Shown: piece by piece, positions 12,700 to 21,157 of the stretch
Layout: each line of letters opens with the position of its first letter
Numbering within the stretch: the first letter of the stretch is position 1
Assembly (NCBI RefSeq): GCF_040371085.1
Contig: NZ_JAMBMT010000001.1
Location: 1-64,000, forward strand
DNA: 64,000 bases
Source: Psychrobacter sp. AH5
GTDB taxonomy: Bacteria > Pseudomonadota > Gammaproteobacteria > Pseudomonadales > Moraxellaceae
Direction of reading: 5' to 3'
Notes under the pieces: model-generated
The model's database searches: none
Told to the model about the DNA's origin: nothing
Seen by the model: the letters and a program-made list of their open reading frames with translations, nothing else
Position numbers and translations under genes: made by a program

Positions 12700-13587
12700 A
12701 GGACAACTCCTTTTGCCTGACATAAATAAATAGTGTTGATCCAATACTAGTAAATAATATTACTTTATCAAATGACCATTGTTTATCAAAACACCTCCAG
12801 TAAATACTAAGAAAACTAAGTAAATCCAAAAAGTCATTTTATATCAACGATCTTAAAGCGTTTAGTTGATATCACTAGCAAAAATCCACTAAAAAATTGA
12901 ACATAATTTGCGCTATGATTATAAAAGCTTACTCTATAACCAGTAGTCCTGATAAGTTTTTAGTGCTAAAGCTTATCAAGAACTCAATTTATGTATAATC
13001 GAAAAATTTGTAAGTAAAAGTTTAAAGAAGGGCTTAATAGCCAATATCTCGAATATTTTTACCTAAAAACTCTAAAACTTACTGCTAATTTGTACTTTTT
13101 ATACACAAAGAGCGTTCACAGTCGTAAACCTATTAGGAATATATACAATATTTAACCAATTAACAATAAATATATTTCAGTTACTTTATGTAAGTTAATA
13201 TTTAACTAATGTAAACCTTATTCTACCTCAATCAACAAAAGATGTGAGAAGTGACGCCTGATAAGCCAATTTCTCATAAAGCCACGGTATTAACAAGGCT
13301 TTATAACTATAGTAAAGATAAAATCTATAATTACTCATTTATTTAATGAATACTTCGCCGTTGATAATAAGCTAAAGTGATAAAACTAGAGTTCTAATTT
13401 AGGATAAAAATAGGTAACACAATTACGTTGCCACATTAGGCGAGCAGCTATAAACTGTGTCGATAATTTACCTGAGATCTGTTGAGATTAGATAAAAAAT
13501 ACCTTAAACCTCTCATTGTTACCGCTCAGTGAGACGCTTTCAAAATATGAAAGCTTATATTAATAAACGATAACTAAAGGTCATAAC
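12700..13587 (+). other. Long divergent spacer (888 bp) between two sodium symporters
   Basis: AT-rich and without a convincing gene. It must hold the promoters of both the leftward symporter operon and the rightward Na+/alanine symporter. I saw no glycine-riboswitch consensus and no rRNA/tRNA. Small hairpins occur, for example GCTTTC AAAATAT GAAAGC at 13538-13556, close to the alanine symporter start. Confidence 0.6.
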
Positions 13588-15084
13588 ATGGTTGAAGCAA
13601 TAGCGAATTGGTTCAATGACACCGTAAACTATGGTGTCAGTATAATCTGGGGAAATAATGATTGGTTGATTGCCAATAATCCTTGGTATGGCCTATTGAT
13701 GTTTGTGCTGATTGGCGCTGGTCTCTACTTTACGTTGGTGACCCGCTTTATGCAGTTTCGACATTTTGGCCATATGTGGAAATTATTATGGGTCTCAAAT
13801 CAAGGACGTAGAGACGGTGGTATTAGCTCGTTTGAAGCCTTGATGACCTCTCTAGCGGCGCGCGTGGGTACTGGTAACTTAGCTGGGGTAGCGATTGCTG
13901 TCTATTTGGGCGGACCTGGCGCAGTCTTTTGGATGTGGATGACGGCGCTAGTGGGTATGTCGACCAGCTTTATTGAGTCAACTTTGGCGCAAGCTTACAA
14001 AATACCGCACAATGATAATGTATACCGCGGTGGTCCTGCCTACTATATAGAAAAAGGCTTGGGCCAACGCTGGATGGCAATATTTTTCTCTGTTTGTCTA
14101 CTAGTAGCTTTTGGTTTAGCTTTTAATGGGGTGCAGTCAAACACTATTGCGCAAGCGACTAATGAAGCTTTTGGTATCCCGACATGGATGACAGGTCTTA
14201 TCTTAGTCGTCTTGGTAGCGCCAGTAGTATTTGGAGGGCTACGCTCGGTGGCGCGTATCGCTGGTAAAATCGTACCGATAATGGCTATTTTATACATCTT
14301 ATTAGCCTTATTTATCATTGTGACTAATTTTAGCCAGTTTCCAGCAGCTATAGCTTTGATAGTGAAGTCCGCTTTTGGCTTTGAGCAAGCCGCAGGTGGG
14401 GTACTGGGTTATGGTATCGCGCAAGCTATTATTAATGGGGTTAAACGTGGTTTGTTTTCTAACGAAGCGGGTATGGGCTCAGCGCCTAATGCGGCGGCAA
14501 CCGCGCAAAGTCATCCTGATCATCCAGCGGTACAAGGTTTTATGCAAATGCTAGGGGTATTTATGGATACGCTAGTTATTTGTACTGCGACAGCCTCTAT
14601 TATTATCTTATCCGGGGTAGTGGATCCTAGCGTCGAACAAGAAGGCATTCAATTAACGCAGCTAGCGCTATCGCAATATGTCGGTGATTGGGGCGTTATC
14701 TTTGTAGCTATTGCGATTTTCTTTTTCTCATTTACCTCCATCATTGCCAACTACAGTTATGGCGAATCTAACCTTGAATTTATCTCTGGTAGCAATAATG
14801 CCAAAGTCATGATTATGATTTTCCGCTTTATGGTACTGGGCATGGTATTTGTTGGAGCTATCGCCAGCTTACCAGCTATATGGAACTTTGCTGATTTATC
14901 GATGGGGCTGATGGCATTGACCAACTTAGTCGCTATCGTTATATTGTCGCCTGTAGCGCTAAGAATCCTACGTGATTATGAGCGGCAAATAAAAGAAGGT
15001 AAGTCAGGCGATCAAATCAAATTCAATCCTGATAACTTTGTGAAGTTAAAAGATGAAGCTAATCGTGATGCTTGGTCTGATTAA
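13588..15084 (+). CDS. Sodium:alanine symporter family protein (AGCS)
   Basis: A 498-aa inner-membrane protein of the alanine-or-glycine:cation symporter family with about 11 helices. The block GRRDGGISSFEALMTSLA, then RVGTGNLAGVAIA (about 73-105) and the KRGLFSNEAGMGSAPNAAA region (about 287-305) are diagnostic. It imports alanine or glycine with Na+. AAAGG precedes the ATG. It is a single-gene unit closed by a shared terminator with the convergent ETF-QO gene. The exact substrate cannot be decided from sequence; family members include DagA/AlsT and YaaJ. Confidence 0.93.
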   Translation: MVEAIANWFNDTVNYGVSIIWGNNDWLIANNPWYGLLMFVLIGAGLYFTLVTRFMQFRHFGHMWKLLWVSNQGRRDGGISSFEALMTSLAARVGTGNLAGVAIAVYLGGPGAVFWMWMTALVGMSTSFIESTLAQAYKIPHNDNVYRGGPAYYIEKGLGQRWMAIFFSVCLLVAFGLAFNGVQSNTIAQATNEAFGIPTWMTGLILVVLVAPVVFGGLRSVARIAGKIVPIMAILYILLALFIIVTNFSQFPAAIALIVKSAFGFEQAAGGVLGYGIAQAIINGVKRGLFSNEAGMGSAPNAAATAQSHPDHPAVQGFMQMLGVFMDTLVICTATASIIILSGVVDPSVEQEGIQLTQLALSQYVGDWGVIFVAIAIFFFSFTSIIANYSYGESNLEFISGSNNAKVMIMIFRFMVLGMVFVGAIASLPAIWNFADLSMGLMALTNLVAIVILSPVALRILRDYERQIKEGKSGDQIKFNPDNFVKLKDEANRDAWSD

Positions 15085-15116
15085 CTTAGATTGATAATAT
15101 TAAACTTTGCTAAACT

Positions 15117-15153
15117 AAAAAACCGCCCTTAAAAAATAAGGGCGGTTTTTTGG
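15117..15153 (+). terminator. Bidirectional terminator between alanine symporter and ETF-QO
   Basis: AACCGCCCTT / AAGGGCGGTT stem with AAAAAAT loop, A-run before and T-run after, so it can end transcription on both strands. Lies between convergent genes. Confidence 0.92.
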
Positions 15154-15173
15154 TTTTTGACTATGGCTTAAAA

Positions 15174-17165
15174 CTACATGTTTGGATAGTTAGGGCCGCC
15201 GCCACCTTCTGGCGTTACCCAAGTGATATTTTGTGAAGGATCTTTGATATCGCAAGTCTTACAATGCACACAGTTTTGGGCATTAATGACAAACTTGGCT
15301 CCTTCAGCATCTTGAACCACTTCATAAACCCCAGCTGGGCAGTATAAACGCGCAGGCTCGGCATATAACGGTAAGTTAATCGAGATTGGCACAGTAGGAT
15401 CAGTAAGCTTTAAATGTACGGGTTGATCTTCGGCGTGGTTGGTATTGGAGATAAAAACCGATGATAATTTATCAAAAATCAGCTTACCATCAGGCTTAGG
15501 ATAAGTAGGCTGATAGGCATGAACGGCTCGCTCAAGCTGACTATAATCATGAGTATTATCACGAATAGTCAATGGCATCTTACCGCCAAGCAAGTTTTGA
15601 TCGATAAAGTTGAACGCGCCGCCCATCCATTGACCCATACGGTGCATGGCAGGTGAGAAGTTACGTGCCTCATAGTTATCTTGATATAACCATGACTCTT
15701 CATACATAGTGGTATAAGCCACTACTTCATCATGTTGACGCCCTGCTTGTATAGCCTCAAACACCGCCTCAGCCGCTAGCATACCGGACTTCATTGAAGT
15801 ATGTGTGCCTTTGATTTTGGCCGGATTTAAGAAACCAGCATCATCACCCGCCAACACCCCACCTGGGAAAGTGAGCTTAGGTAGTGAGTTGAGACCGCCT
15901 TTAGTTAAGGCGCGTGCTCCATAAGAGAGACGCTCGCCGCCTTCCAAAATATTACGAATAAGCGGATGTAGCTTTAGGCGCTGCATCTCATCAAAGGGTG
16001 ACATATAAGGATTTGAGTAGGACAAATCGATAACCATACCAAAGCTGACTTGATTGTTTTCAGCAAAGTATAGCCACCAGCCACCCGAAGATCCTGTATC
16101 CGTCAACGGCCAACCAGAACCGTGCATGACCACGCCTTCTTCGTGTTTGGCTGGATCAATATCCCAAAGCTCTTTTAGACCAATTCCATAGTGCTGTGGA
16201 TCAGAATCATTATCCAAACCAAAACGGCTAATCAGGCGCTTGCCTAAATGTCCGCGTGATCCTTCAGCAAAAATAGTGTATTTGGCTAGTAGTTCATAGC
16301 CCGGCTCAAAGCTAGGCTTCTCACTACCATCAGCAGCAACGCCCATATCGCCAGTCAAAATACCCTTGACCGAACCATCGTCATTATAAAGAATATCCGC
16401 TGCTGGGAAGCCTGGGAACATCATCACTTCAAGCTCTTCTGCTTGCTCAGCGAGCCAGCGTACCACGTTAGCCAATGACACAATGTAATTGCCATCATTG
16501 TGCATTAAAGAGGGCACGACAGAATCGATAAGTTTAGTGGCTTTGGTTGCAGAGCCTAGCATATACAAGCGATCTTCAATCGCTGGCACGTTCAGAGGCG
16601 CGCCTTTCTCTTTCCAGTCAGGAATAAGCTCATCTAAAGCACGCGGCTCCATGACCGCGCCAGATAAAATATGGGCACCAAACTCAGAGCCTTTTTCGAC
16701 CACACAAACCATGAATTCATCGTTGCCTGCAGCAATAGCTTGTTGACGCAGACGAATAGCTGCAGAAAGACCAGCAGGACCGCCGCCAACGACGATAACG
16801 TCAAACTCCATAGATTCGCGCTCAACTTCAGGCTCGATCTCTTCGATAGGCTCAGCAGCTACAGGCTCTGCTACTTTTTCTGTCACAGGTTCAATGCTCG
16901 CTTCTTCAGCAGTTGCCTCTTCAACGACAGCGGTATTAGCAACCGGTTCTGCTACAATTGCTTCTTTAACAGCCGCTTTATCTTCAACCACTGGCTCAGT
17001 AATATCTTGTTCGACCACTACTTTATCAGCTACCGGCTCTTCAGCAGTCACTTGTGTCATCGCTACTTCTTCATCTATTGCACTAGCCTCAGACTCAGCT
17101 ATTACCTCATTAGTATCCACAGTCTCTGCATCCACGACTGGCGTTTGCTTATCTTGTTCTTGCAT
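15174..17165 (-). CDS. Electron transfer flavoprotein-ubiquinone oxidoreductase with N-terminal acidic extension
   Basis: A 663-aa ETF:ubiquinone oxidoreductase. It passes electrons from ETF (reduced by acyl-CoA dehydrogenases) to ubiquinone at the membrane. The enzyme proper begins at about residue 119 with the FAD Rossmann motif GGGPAG (127-132) and ends with the 4Fe-4S ligands C609, C632, C635 and C638 in the ferredoxin-like tail. The first 118 residues are low-complexity, rich in Glu, Val, Ala and Pro with repeated EPVA and VEE units, and are not part of the family. The long start is preferred because TAGGAGT lies just upstream; the internal ATG at 16811 has no ribosome site. Functionally linked to fadBA in this window. 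Confidence 0.93.
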   Translation of the reverse strand: MQEQDKQTPVVDAETVDTNEVIAESEASAIDEEVAMTQVTAEEPVADKVVVEQDITEPVVEDKAAVKEAIVAEPVANTAVVEEATAEEASIEPVTEKVAEPVAAEPIEEIEPEVERESMEFDVIVVGGGPAGLSAAIRLRQQAIAAGNDEFMVCVVEKGSEFGAHILSGAVMEPRALDELIPDWKEKGAPLNVPAIEDRLYMLGSATKATKLIDSVVPSLMHNDGNYIVSLANVVRWLAEQAEELEVMMFPGFPAADILYNDDGSVKGILTGDMGVAADGSEKPSFEPGYELLAKYTIFAEGSRGHLGKRLISRFGLDNDSDPQHYGIGLKELWDIDPAKHEEGVVMHGSGWPLTDTGSSGGWWLYFAENNQVSFGMVIDLSYSNPYMSPFDEMQRLKLHPLIRNILEGGERLSYGARALTKGGLNSLPKLTFPGGVLAGDDAGFLNPAKIKGTHTSMKSGMLAAEAVFEAIQAGRQHDEVVAYTTMYEESWLYQDNYEARNFSPAMHRMGQWMGGAFNFIDQNLLGGKMPLTIRDNTHDYSQLERAVHAYQPTYPKPDGKLIFDKLSSVFISNTNHAEDQPVHLKLTDPTVPISINLPLYAEPARLYCPAGVYEVVQDAEGAKFVINAQNCVHCKTCDIKDPSQNITWVTPEGGGGPNYPNM

Positions 17166-17552
17166 ACCTACTCCTAAATTCTTAGTGGCTTATCTTTGGA
17201 CATTATTAGCATTACAATCAAATAAGGCTTGCGCTACTGATAGCCGAAGATATATGGCTGCCCGATAAAACTGTCTTTGCGGTATCAATGCTGAGCTCTT
17301 AGACTTATGGTTAATTAAGAGAAACATTGAAAAAATACTCACGCGACTGTTTCAATAAAAAATCGTTACTCATTATAAAAGAAAAACATTACAAACACGA
17401 TACGCATTTGTGGGCATCAGTGTTAAGGTAAAGTTATAAATATTAAAGCTGATGGATGATAACAATTTATCACATTTAAAACTAAATTTAATGACTGTAT
17501 TGTATATAACAAACTTTAACTAATAATAAATCAATCATTAGGACAATGCCTC
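17166..17552 (+). other. Divergent spacer between ETF-QO and the DUF1285 gene
   Basis: A 387-bp AT-rich region holding the promoters of both flanking genes. No RNA gene, repeat or convincing small gene was seen. Confidence 0.6.
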
Positions 17553-18239
17553 ATGGATAATAATCATAAAGCTGACGATAAAAACAGTATAAATAGCGCT
17601 GAAGTCACGGCAGATATACCGAATGACCTAAAAGATATGGAGGCACTTAGCCACTATATAAAGTCAGTAGCAGGCGTTCGACAAGCTCGTAGTATTCCTC
17701 CATTAGACCAATGGCAGCCAGAACAGACCATAGATATGGACCTTGTCATAAAAGCCAATGGTGAATGGTGGCATGAGGGTACTCATATGACGCGTGAGTC
17801 ATTAGTCAGTTTATTTGCTACTATTTTATGGAAAGAAGAAATAAACGGTAAGGTTGAGTACTTCCTAAAAACACCGGTACAAAAATTGCGTATTAAAGTT
17901 GAAGATGCGCCGCTACTGATTAATGATGTTGGTATTGTCACTGAAGATGCGGTTAGTTGGCTTGAATTTAGTACCTCAACAGGGGATATAGTCCGTTTAG
18001 ATCAGCAGCATCAATTAGAACTGCGTCCCTTTTATACCAATGATACAACAGAGTCTAGTGCTACTCCGCAAGTACGTCCCTATATGCTAGTGCGTAATGG
18101 ACTAGAGGCCTTGGTAGGACGCAATACTTTTTATCATTTGACTCAAATCGGCAAATTAACCGCAGAGCAGGGAGTGACTACCTTGACCTTACATAGTGGT
18201 GGTCAAGACTATGAGCTTTTTATGCCTGATGAGGGATAG
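17553..18239 (+). CDS. DUF1285 domain-containing protein
   Basis: A 228-aa cytosolic protein with the DUF1285 fold (two-domain beta-rich). Characteristic parts are IDMDLVIKANGEWWHEG (about 60-76), the LVSLFATILWKEE strand and the KLRIKVEDAPLLI block; these match the family known from Pseudomonas and Acinetobacter. The biochemical role of DUF1285 is not established. A short acidic N-terminal tail (about 1-35) precedes the domain. AGGAC is upstream of the ATG. It precedes murI on the same strand with a 220-bp gap. Confidence 0.85.
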   Translation: MDNNHKADDKNSINSAEVTADIPNDLKDMEALSHYIKSVAGVRQARSIPPLDQWQPEQTIDMDLVIKANGEWWHEGTHMTRESLVSLFATILWKEEINGKVEYFLKTPVQKLRIKVEDAPLLINDVGIVTEDAVSWLEFSTSTGDIVRLDQQHQLELRPFYTNDTTESSATPQVRPYMLVRNGLEALVGRNTFYHLTQIGKLTAEQGVTTLTLHSGGQDYELFMPDEG

Positions 18240-18461
18240 CTTACTATATTATTTGCAATAAAAGTCAGCTCATCGTCTACTAACTATATTTTGTCGACAG
18301 CTAGTTTACAAAACGATAGTCTACTATATAATCCTCACTATAAACTAGTCGTGATGAGCGTTGCTCTTAATTCTTATAGCTATTAGCGGTTAGGATGATA
18401 GATAATAGTTTATTTTCAAAAAGCCGCTACTATCTATCAAACTATTTTTTATAAAAATAAT

Positions 18462-19334
18462 ATGTCCAAAATCAGTGAGCAACAATTAGCAGAAAATCTG
18501 CAAGCTTCTAATAACGTAATGGCTAGTGCCCCGATAGGAATATTTGATTCGGGGATAGGTGGGCTATCGGTTTATCGGCACTTAGCTCAGCAATTGCCCG
18601 CTGAACGTTATGTTTATTATGCCGATACTTTGCATGTTCCTTATGGTAATCGCGACAGTCGAGAGATAGAGACACTTACTCTAAACGCAGTTGAGTGGTT
18701 ATATCAGCAAGGCTGCAAGCTCATCGTCATTGCTTGTAACAGCGCCTCAGCCCATGCGCTGAGCTTAGCGCGCGTGCGCTATCCCCAGATACCAATAGTA
18801 GGGTTGGTACCAGCGCTCAAGCCTGCAGTATTAGCTAGCCGTAGTAGGCATGTGGCAGTACTAGCTACCAAAGCCACTCTTGAAGGGGCGCTACTTAATC
18901 AAGTTATCACCGATATAGCTGCGCCTAATAATACTACTGTAAGTAAGTATTTTGATCCACAGCTGGTGCCTTGGGTGGAAGCTGGCATGCCTAGTAATGC
19001 TCAAACTGCGAGTCATTTGCGTCAACGCCTACTACATCTAGCAGCAGAGGGGATTGATTATTTAGTGCTTGGCTGTACTCATTATCCTTTTTTTAAAGAG
19101 TTTTTATTGCAAGAGATTGAACAGCAACAGCTGGCTATAACGGTGGTAGACTCAGGACAAGCTATAGCTGCTAGGGTGCAGTCCTTGCTGATAGATAATA
19201 AAATGCTGGCTTTGTTAGATGCTGATAATGAAAGCTATCCCTTACGATTTTATGCTAGCAAATATGATGACAAATTGGCTCAATTGGTCGAGCGTCTGCT
19301 TGGCCAAAAGGTAGATATTCACTATCTTACTTAA
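18462..19334 (+). CDS. murI: Glutamate racemase
   Basis: A 290-aa Asp/Glu racemase that makes D-glutamate for peptidoglycan. Both catalytic cysteines are present: C92 in IACNSASA and C205 in LGCTHYPF; the N-terminal IGIFDSGIGGLSV motif and the YYADTLHVPYGNR block are canonical. The first 22 residues are an extension beyond the usual start of the domain; no clear ribosome site precedes the ATG at 18462 or the internal ATG at codon 20, so the start is uncertain. Cytosolic. The next gene starts 80 nt downstream on the same strand. Confidence 0.95.
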   Translation: MSKISEQQLAENLQASNNVMASAPIGIFDSGIGGLSVYRHLAQQLPAERYVYYADTLHVPYGNRDSREIETLTLNAVEWLYQQGCKLIVIACNSASAHALSLARVRYPQIPIVGLVPALKPAVLASRSRHVAVLATKATLEGALLNQVITDIAAPNNTTVSKYFDPQLVPWVEAGMPSNAQTASHLRQRLLHLAAEGIDYLVLGCTHYPFFKEFLLQEIEQQQLAITVVDSGQAIAARVQSLLIDNKMLALLDADNESYPLRFYASKYDDKLAQLVERLLGQKVDIHYLT

Positions 19335-19414
19335 AGCTATTAATATAAATAATTAGTAGGCTGTGCTCGGTACAGAGCGCTTGTATAGTTACAGCAAAAT
19401 ATATAGAGGTTACT

Positions 19415-20425
19415 TTGCCAAGTCGTCGATATCACATTCATGTTATCTGCGTTGCTCATAGCCAGCCCCTGGTTTTGGATAGTCTAGCGGTTTTTTTTCA
19501 GTCACGTGCGTTTTTGACTCATGATATCTCTACTCATTTAGCACAGTCGGCTCTATATGGTCGTCAGTGCGTTGATGCGTGCGATTATGTATTAATTCTC
19601 ATCGGCGATAGTTATGGCACAGTGCAAAACACTGGCTTTAGCCAAATGCATTTAAGCTATTTTAATGCAAAAGCTAGAGCGAAGCCGATGATGGCGCTGA
19701 TAAAGAGACATTATGATGCTGAAGAGCTCAATCCACAGCTCAAAGCTTTTACTCAGATTGTAGAGCAACAAAAAAGCAATGTGCATTATTATGATGATAA
19801 TACTGACATAAAGCAGCTGCTAAATACTGCACACATTGAGATGATAAAAAAACCTGAGGTAGTAACCGGTTGGCTCAGCGCTAAAGACAGCGCGACTAGC
19901 ATGGATAATAGAGCAGCTAATAGCCCAGCGGCTAATTCACTTAGAGGTATGAGCGCTCAAAATAATAAGCACGGTACTAATAACTATACGGCTACTGACA
20001 CTATTACCACCACGCTTGAATTAACCCAGTCTTTTGATATTGAATATATGGCACAAGCCTACGAAGAGGGTAATCTAACCGATGTCACTATGACTATGAC
20101 CTTGACTTGGCAAAACGTTTTGCAGGCTTTAGGGACGATGCCGGCGTTTTTTTCTAGTTATGGTTTGCAAAGTCAACTCAATCGTTTGATCGCCTCCAAA
20201 GCTGAGCTTGATATAAAAAAACTCATGCCTAAAGTCCATGCTGTCGCTCGCTGTCAGATTATAAAAAGCGATTTGGATAAATTGCAAAGATTATTAATAG
20301 CAGCCAACTGGATACAGATAAAGAGCTCAGGCTCTGAGATACGCTCTACCAAAGAGCTGTGGAGCCTAACCTTTTATGCCAAAAAATTACTAGAAGAAAG
20401 TCAGACTAGGCATTATTCTGAATAA
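19415..20425 (+). CDS. DUF4062-like protein with C-terminal winged-helix-like region
   Basis: A 336-aa protein. Residues about 4-125 look like DUF4062, a Rossmann/TIR-like domain: a first strand YHIHVICVAH, then CVDACDYVLILIGDSYG, and AKARAKPMMALIK as the third strand and helix. A low-complexity linker (about 150-190) leads to a C-terminal domain whose LDKLQRLLIAANWIQIK segment resembles a winged helix. DUF4062 occurs in NLR-like and defence-associated proteins, but this one has no ATPase domain and no known function. A TTG start is chosen because AGAGG lies about 5 nt upstream. It follows murI and may share its transcript. Confidence 0.6.
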   Translation: MPSRRYHIHVICVAHSQPLVLDSLAVFFQSRAFLTHDISTHLAQSALYGRQCVDACDYVLILIGDSYGTVQNTGFSQMHLSYFNAKARAKPMMALIKRHYDAEELNPQLKAFTQIVEQQKSNVHYYDDNTDIKQLLNTAHIEMIKKPEVVTGWLSAKDSATSMDNRAANSPAANSLRGMSAQNNKHGTNNYTATDTITTTLELTQSFDIEYMAQAYEEGNLTDVTMTMTLTWQNVLQALGTMPAFFSSYGLQSQLNRLIASKAELDIKKLMPKVHAVARCQIIKSDLDKLQRLLIAANWIQIKSSGSEIRSTKELWSLTFYAKKLLEESQTRHYSE

Positions 20426-20458
20426 TATTTTAGCCTAATCGCAAAATTATTGTACCAA

Positions 20459-20487
20459 TTGTACTTATGCCATAGATTATATATAGT
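20459..20487 (+). promoter_or_regulatory. Promoter ahead of candidate small RNA
   Basis: TTGTAC (20459-20464) and TATAGT (20482-20487) are separated by 17 bp. Transcription would begin near 20494 in GTGCCGTAAGCC, far upstream of the next coding start. Confidence 0.5.
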
Positions 20488-20493
20488 TATGGT

Positions 20494-20630
20494 GCCGTAA
20501 GCCCCATCTTCTGTATTTAGTCCAGCTCCCACTTATCGCTTAAAACTCTCTAGGCTTGCCTGCCGATTGAGCCGTGCTACGTTTTGTAATACAAAGCATA
20601 CGTGTCAGCGCTTGTTAAAGGGCGTTATAT
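20494..20630 (+). ncRNA. Candidate structured small RNA or long 5' leader
   Basis: The segment begins GTGCCGTAAGCCCC right where the upstream promoter would start transcription, lacks a coding frame, is GC-richer than its flanks and can fold (for example TTTGT-AAT-ACAAA near 20583). It does not match tmRNA, 4.5S RNA or RNase P RNA, and I cannot show that it is 6S RNA. No clear terminator follows, so it might instead be a leader of the gene at 20749. The 3' end is a guess. Confidence 0.35.
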
Positions 20631-20748
20631 TCATAATAATAGAAGCTAATAACAAATACAGTTAATAGCTGCTATAGCTATAAAGTATAAAAAATAACAT
20701 AAGACGATTATAAGAAAACGAAGTTAACCATTGATTAAGGAGAGCACG

Positions 20749-21048
20749 ATGACTGACTCTAAGCGCGATACATTAAAGCAGGAGCTTGATGCGCTATCCG
20801 AAACTATGCACGAAGCCAACCAGTTTCATACTCTAGAAGAGCAAGTTGCTGATATGAAGCGTCGTGGAATTGATCCTCGTAAAGCTTATAAGGAGCTTGA
20901 TAGAAAAGAAGAGGATGCAGATTGGGGCGATGAGACTTGGAAAGAGAACGGTAAATGGAAACCTAAAACGCCTGCTGATCTAGATGAAAAAGCTCGTGAA
21001 AACTGGGGTGGTGATAGCGGTGAGCCTAATCCTCCTCCTATTGTCTAA
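20749..21048 (+). CDS. Small acidic hypothetical protein
   Basis: A 99-aa, highly charged soluble protein that I do not recognise. The N-terminal half (about 5-60) is predicted to be helical; the C-terminal third is rich in Asp, Glu, Trp and Pro and ends NPPPIV. No signal peptide or membrane segment. AAGGAG sits 7 nt before the ATG, and a strong terminator follows within 30 nt, which together support a real, separately expressed gene. Confidence 0.75.
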   Translation: MTDSKRDTLKQELDALSETMHEANQFHTLEEQVADMKRRGIDPRKAYKELDRKEEDADWGDETWKENGKWKPKTPADLDEKARENWGGDSGEPNPPPIV

Positions 21049-21073
21049 ACGATGACAAAAGCAGTAGCTCTAG

Positions 21074-21110
21074 ACCAAAAGACCACATCAAATTGACGTG
21101 GTCTTTTGGT
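21074..21110 (+). terminator. Bidirectional terminator between the small acidic gene and the lytic transglycosylase
   Basis: ACCAAAAGACCAC / GTGGTCTTTTGGT is a perfect 13-bp stem, with TCA/TGA continuing it on both sides of AAT. It lies between convergent genes and can serve either strand. Confidence 0.85.
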
Positions 21111-21157
21111 TTGAGGCTGTTTTATTCAAAACTATTCGCTTTAATGGACAAGAAGAT

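Larger units (their letters stand above)
20426..20748 (+). other. Spacer holding a candidate small RNA
   Basis: No protein gene is visible. The central part (20490-20630) has a higher GC content and different texture than the AT-rich flanks and sits behind a good promoter; see the separate entries for the promoter and the candidate transcript. Confidence 0.5.

Noticed and set aside
12473..12829. 118-codon frame overlapping the DUF4212 gene.
   Set aside because: Different frame over a well-supported family member with a good ribosome site.
13440..13587. Glycine riboswitch upstream of the alanine symporter.
   Set aside because: The conserved glycine-aptamer core sequences were not seen.
16811..16812. 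Start of ETF-QO at the internal ATG (16811).
   Set aside because: No ribosome site there, whereas TAGGAGT precedes the upstream ATG.
20494..20630. Assigning this segment as 6S RNA.
   Set aside because: No usable sequence match or symmetric long hairpin was visible, and zapA/fau are absent nearby.
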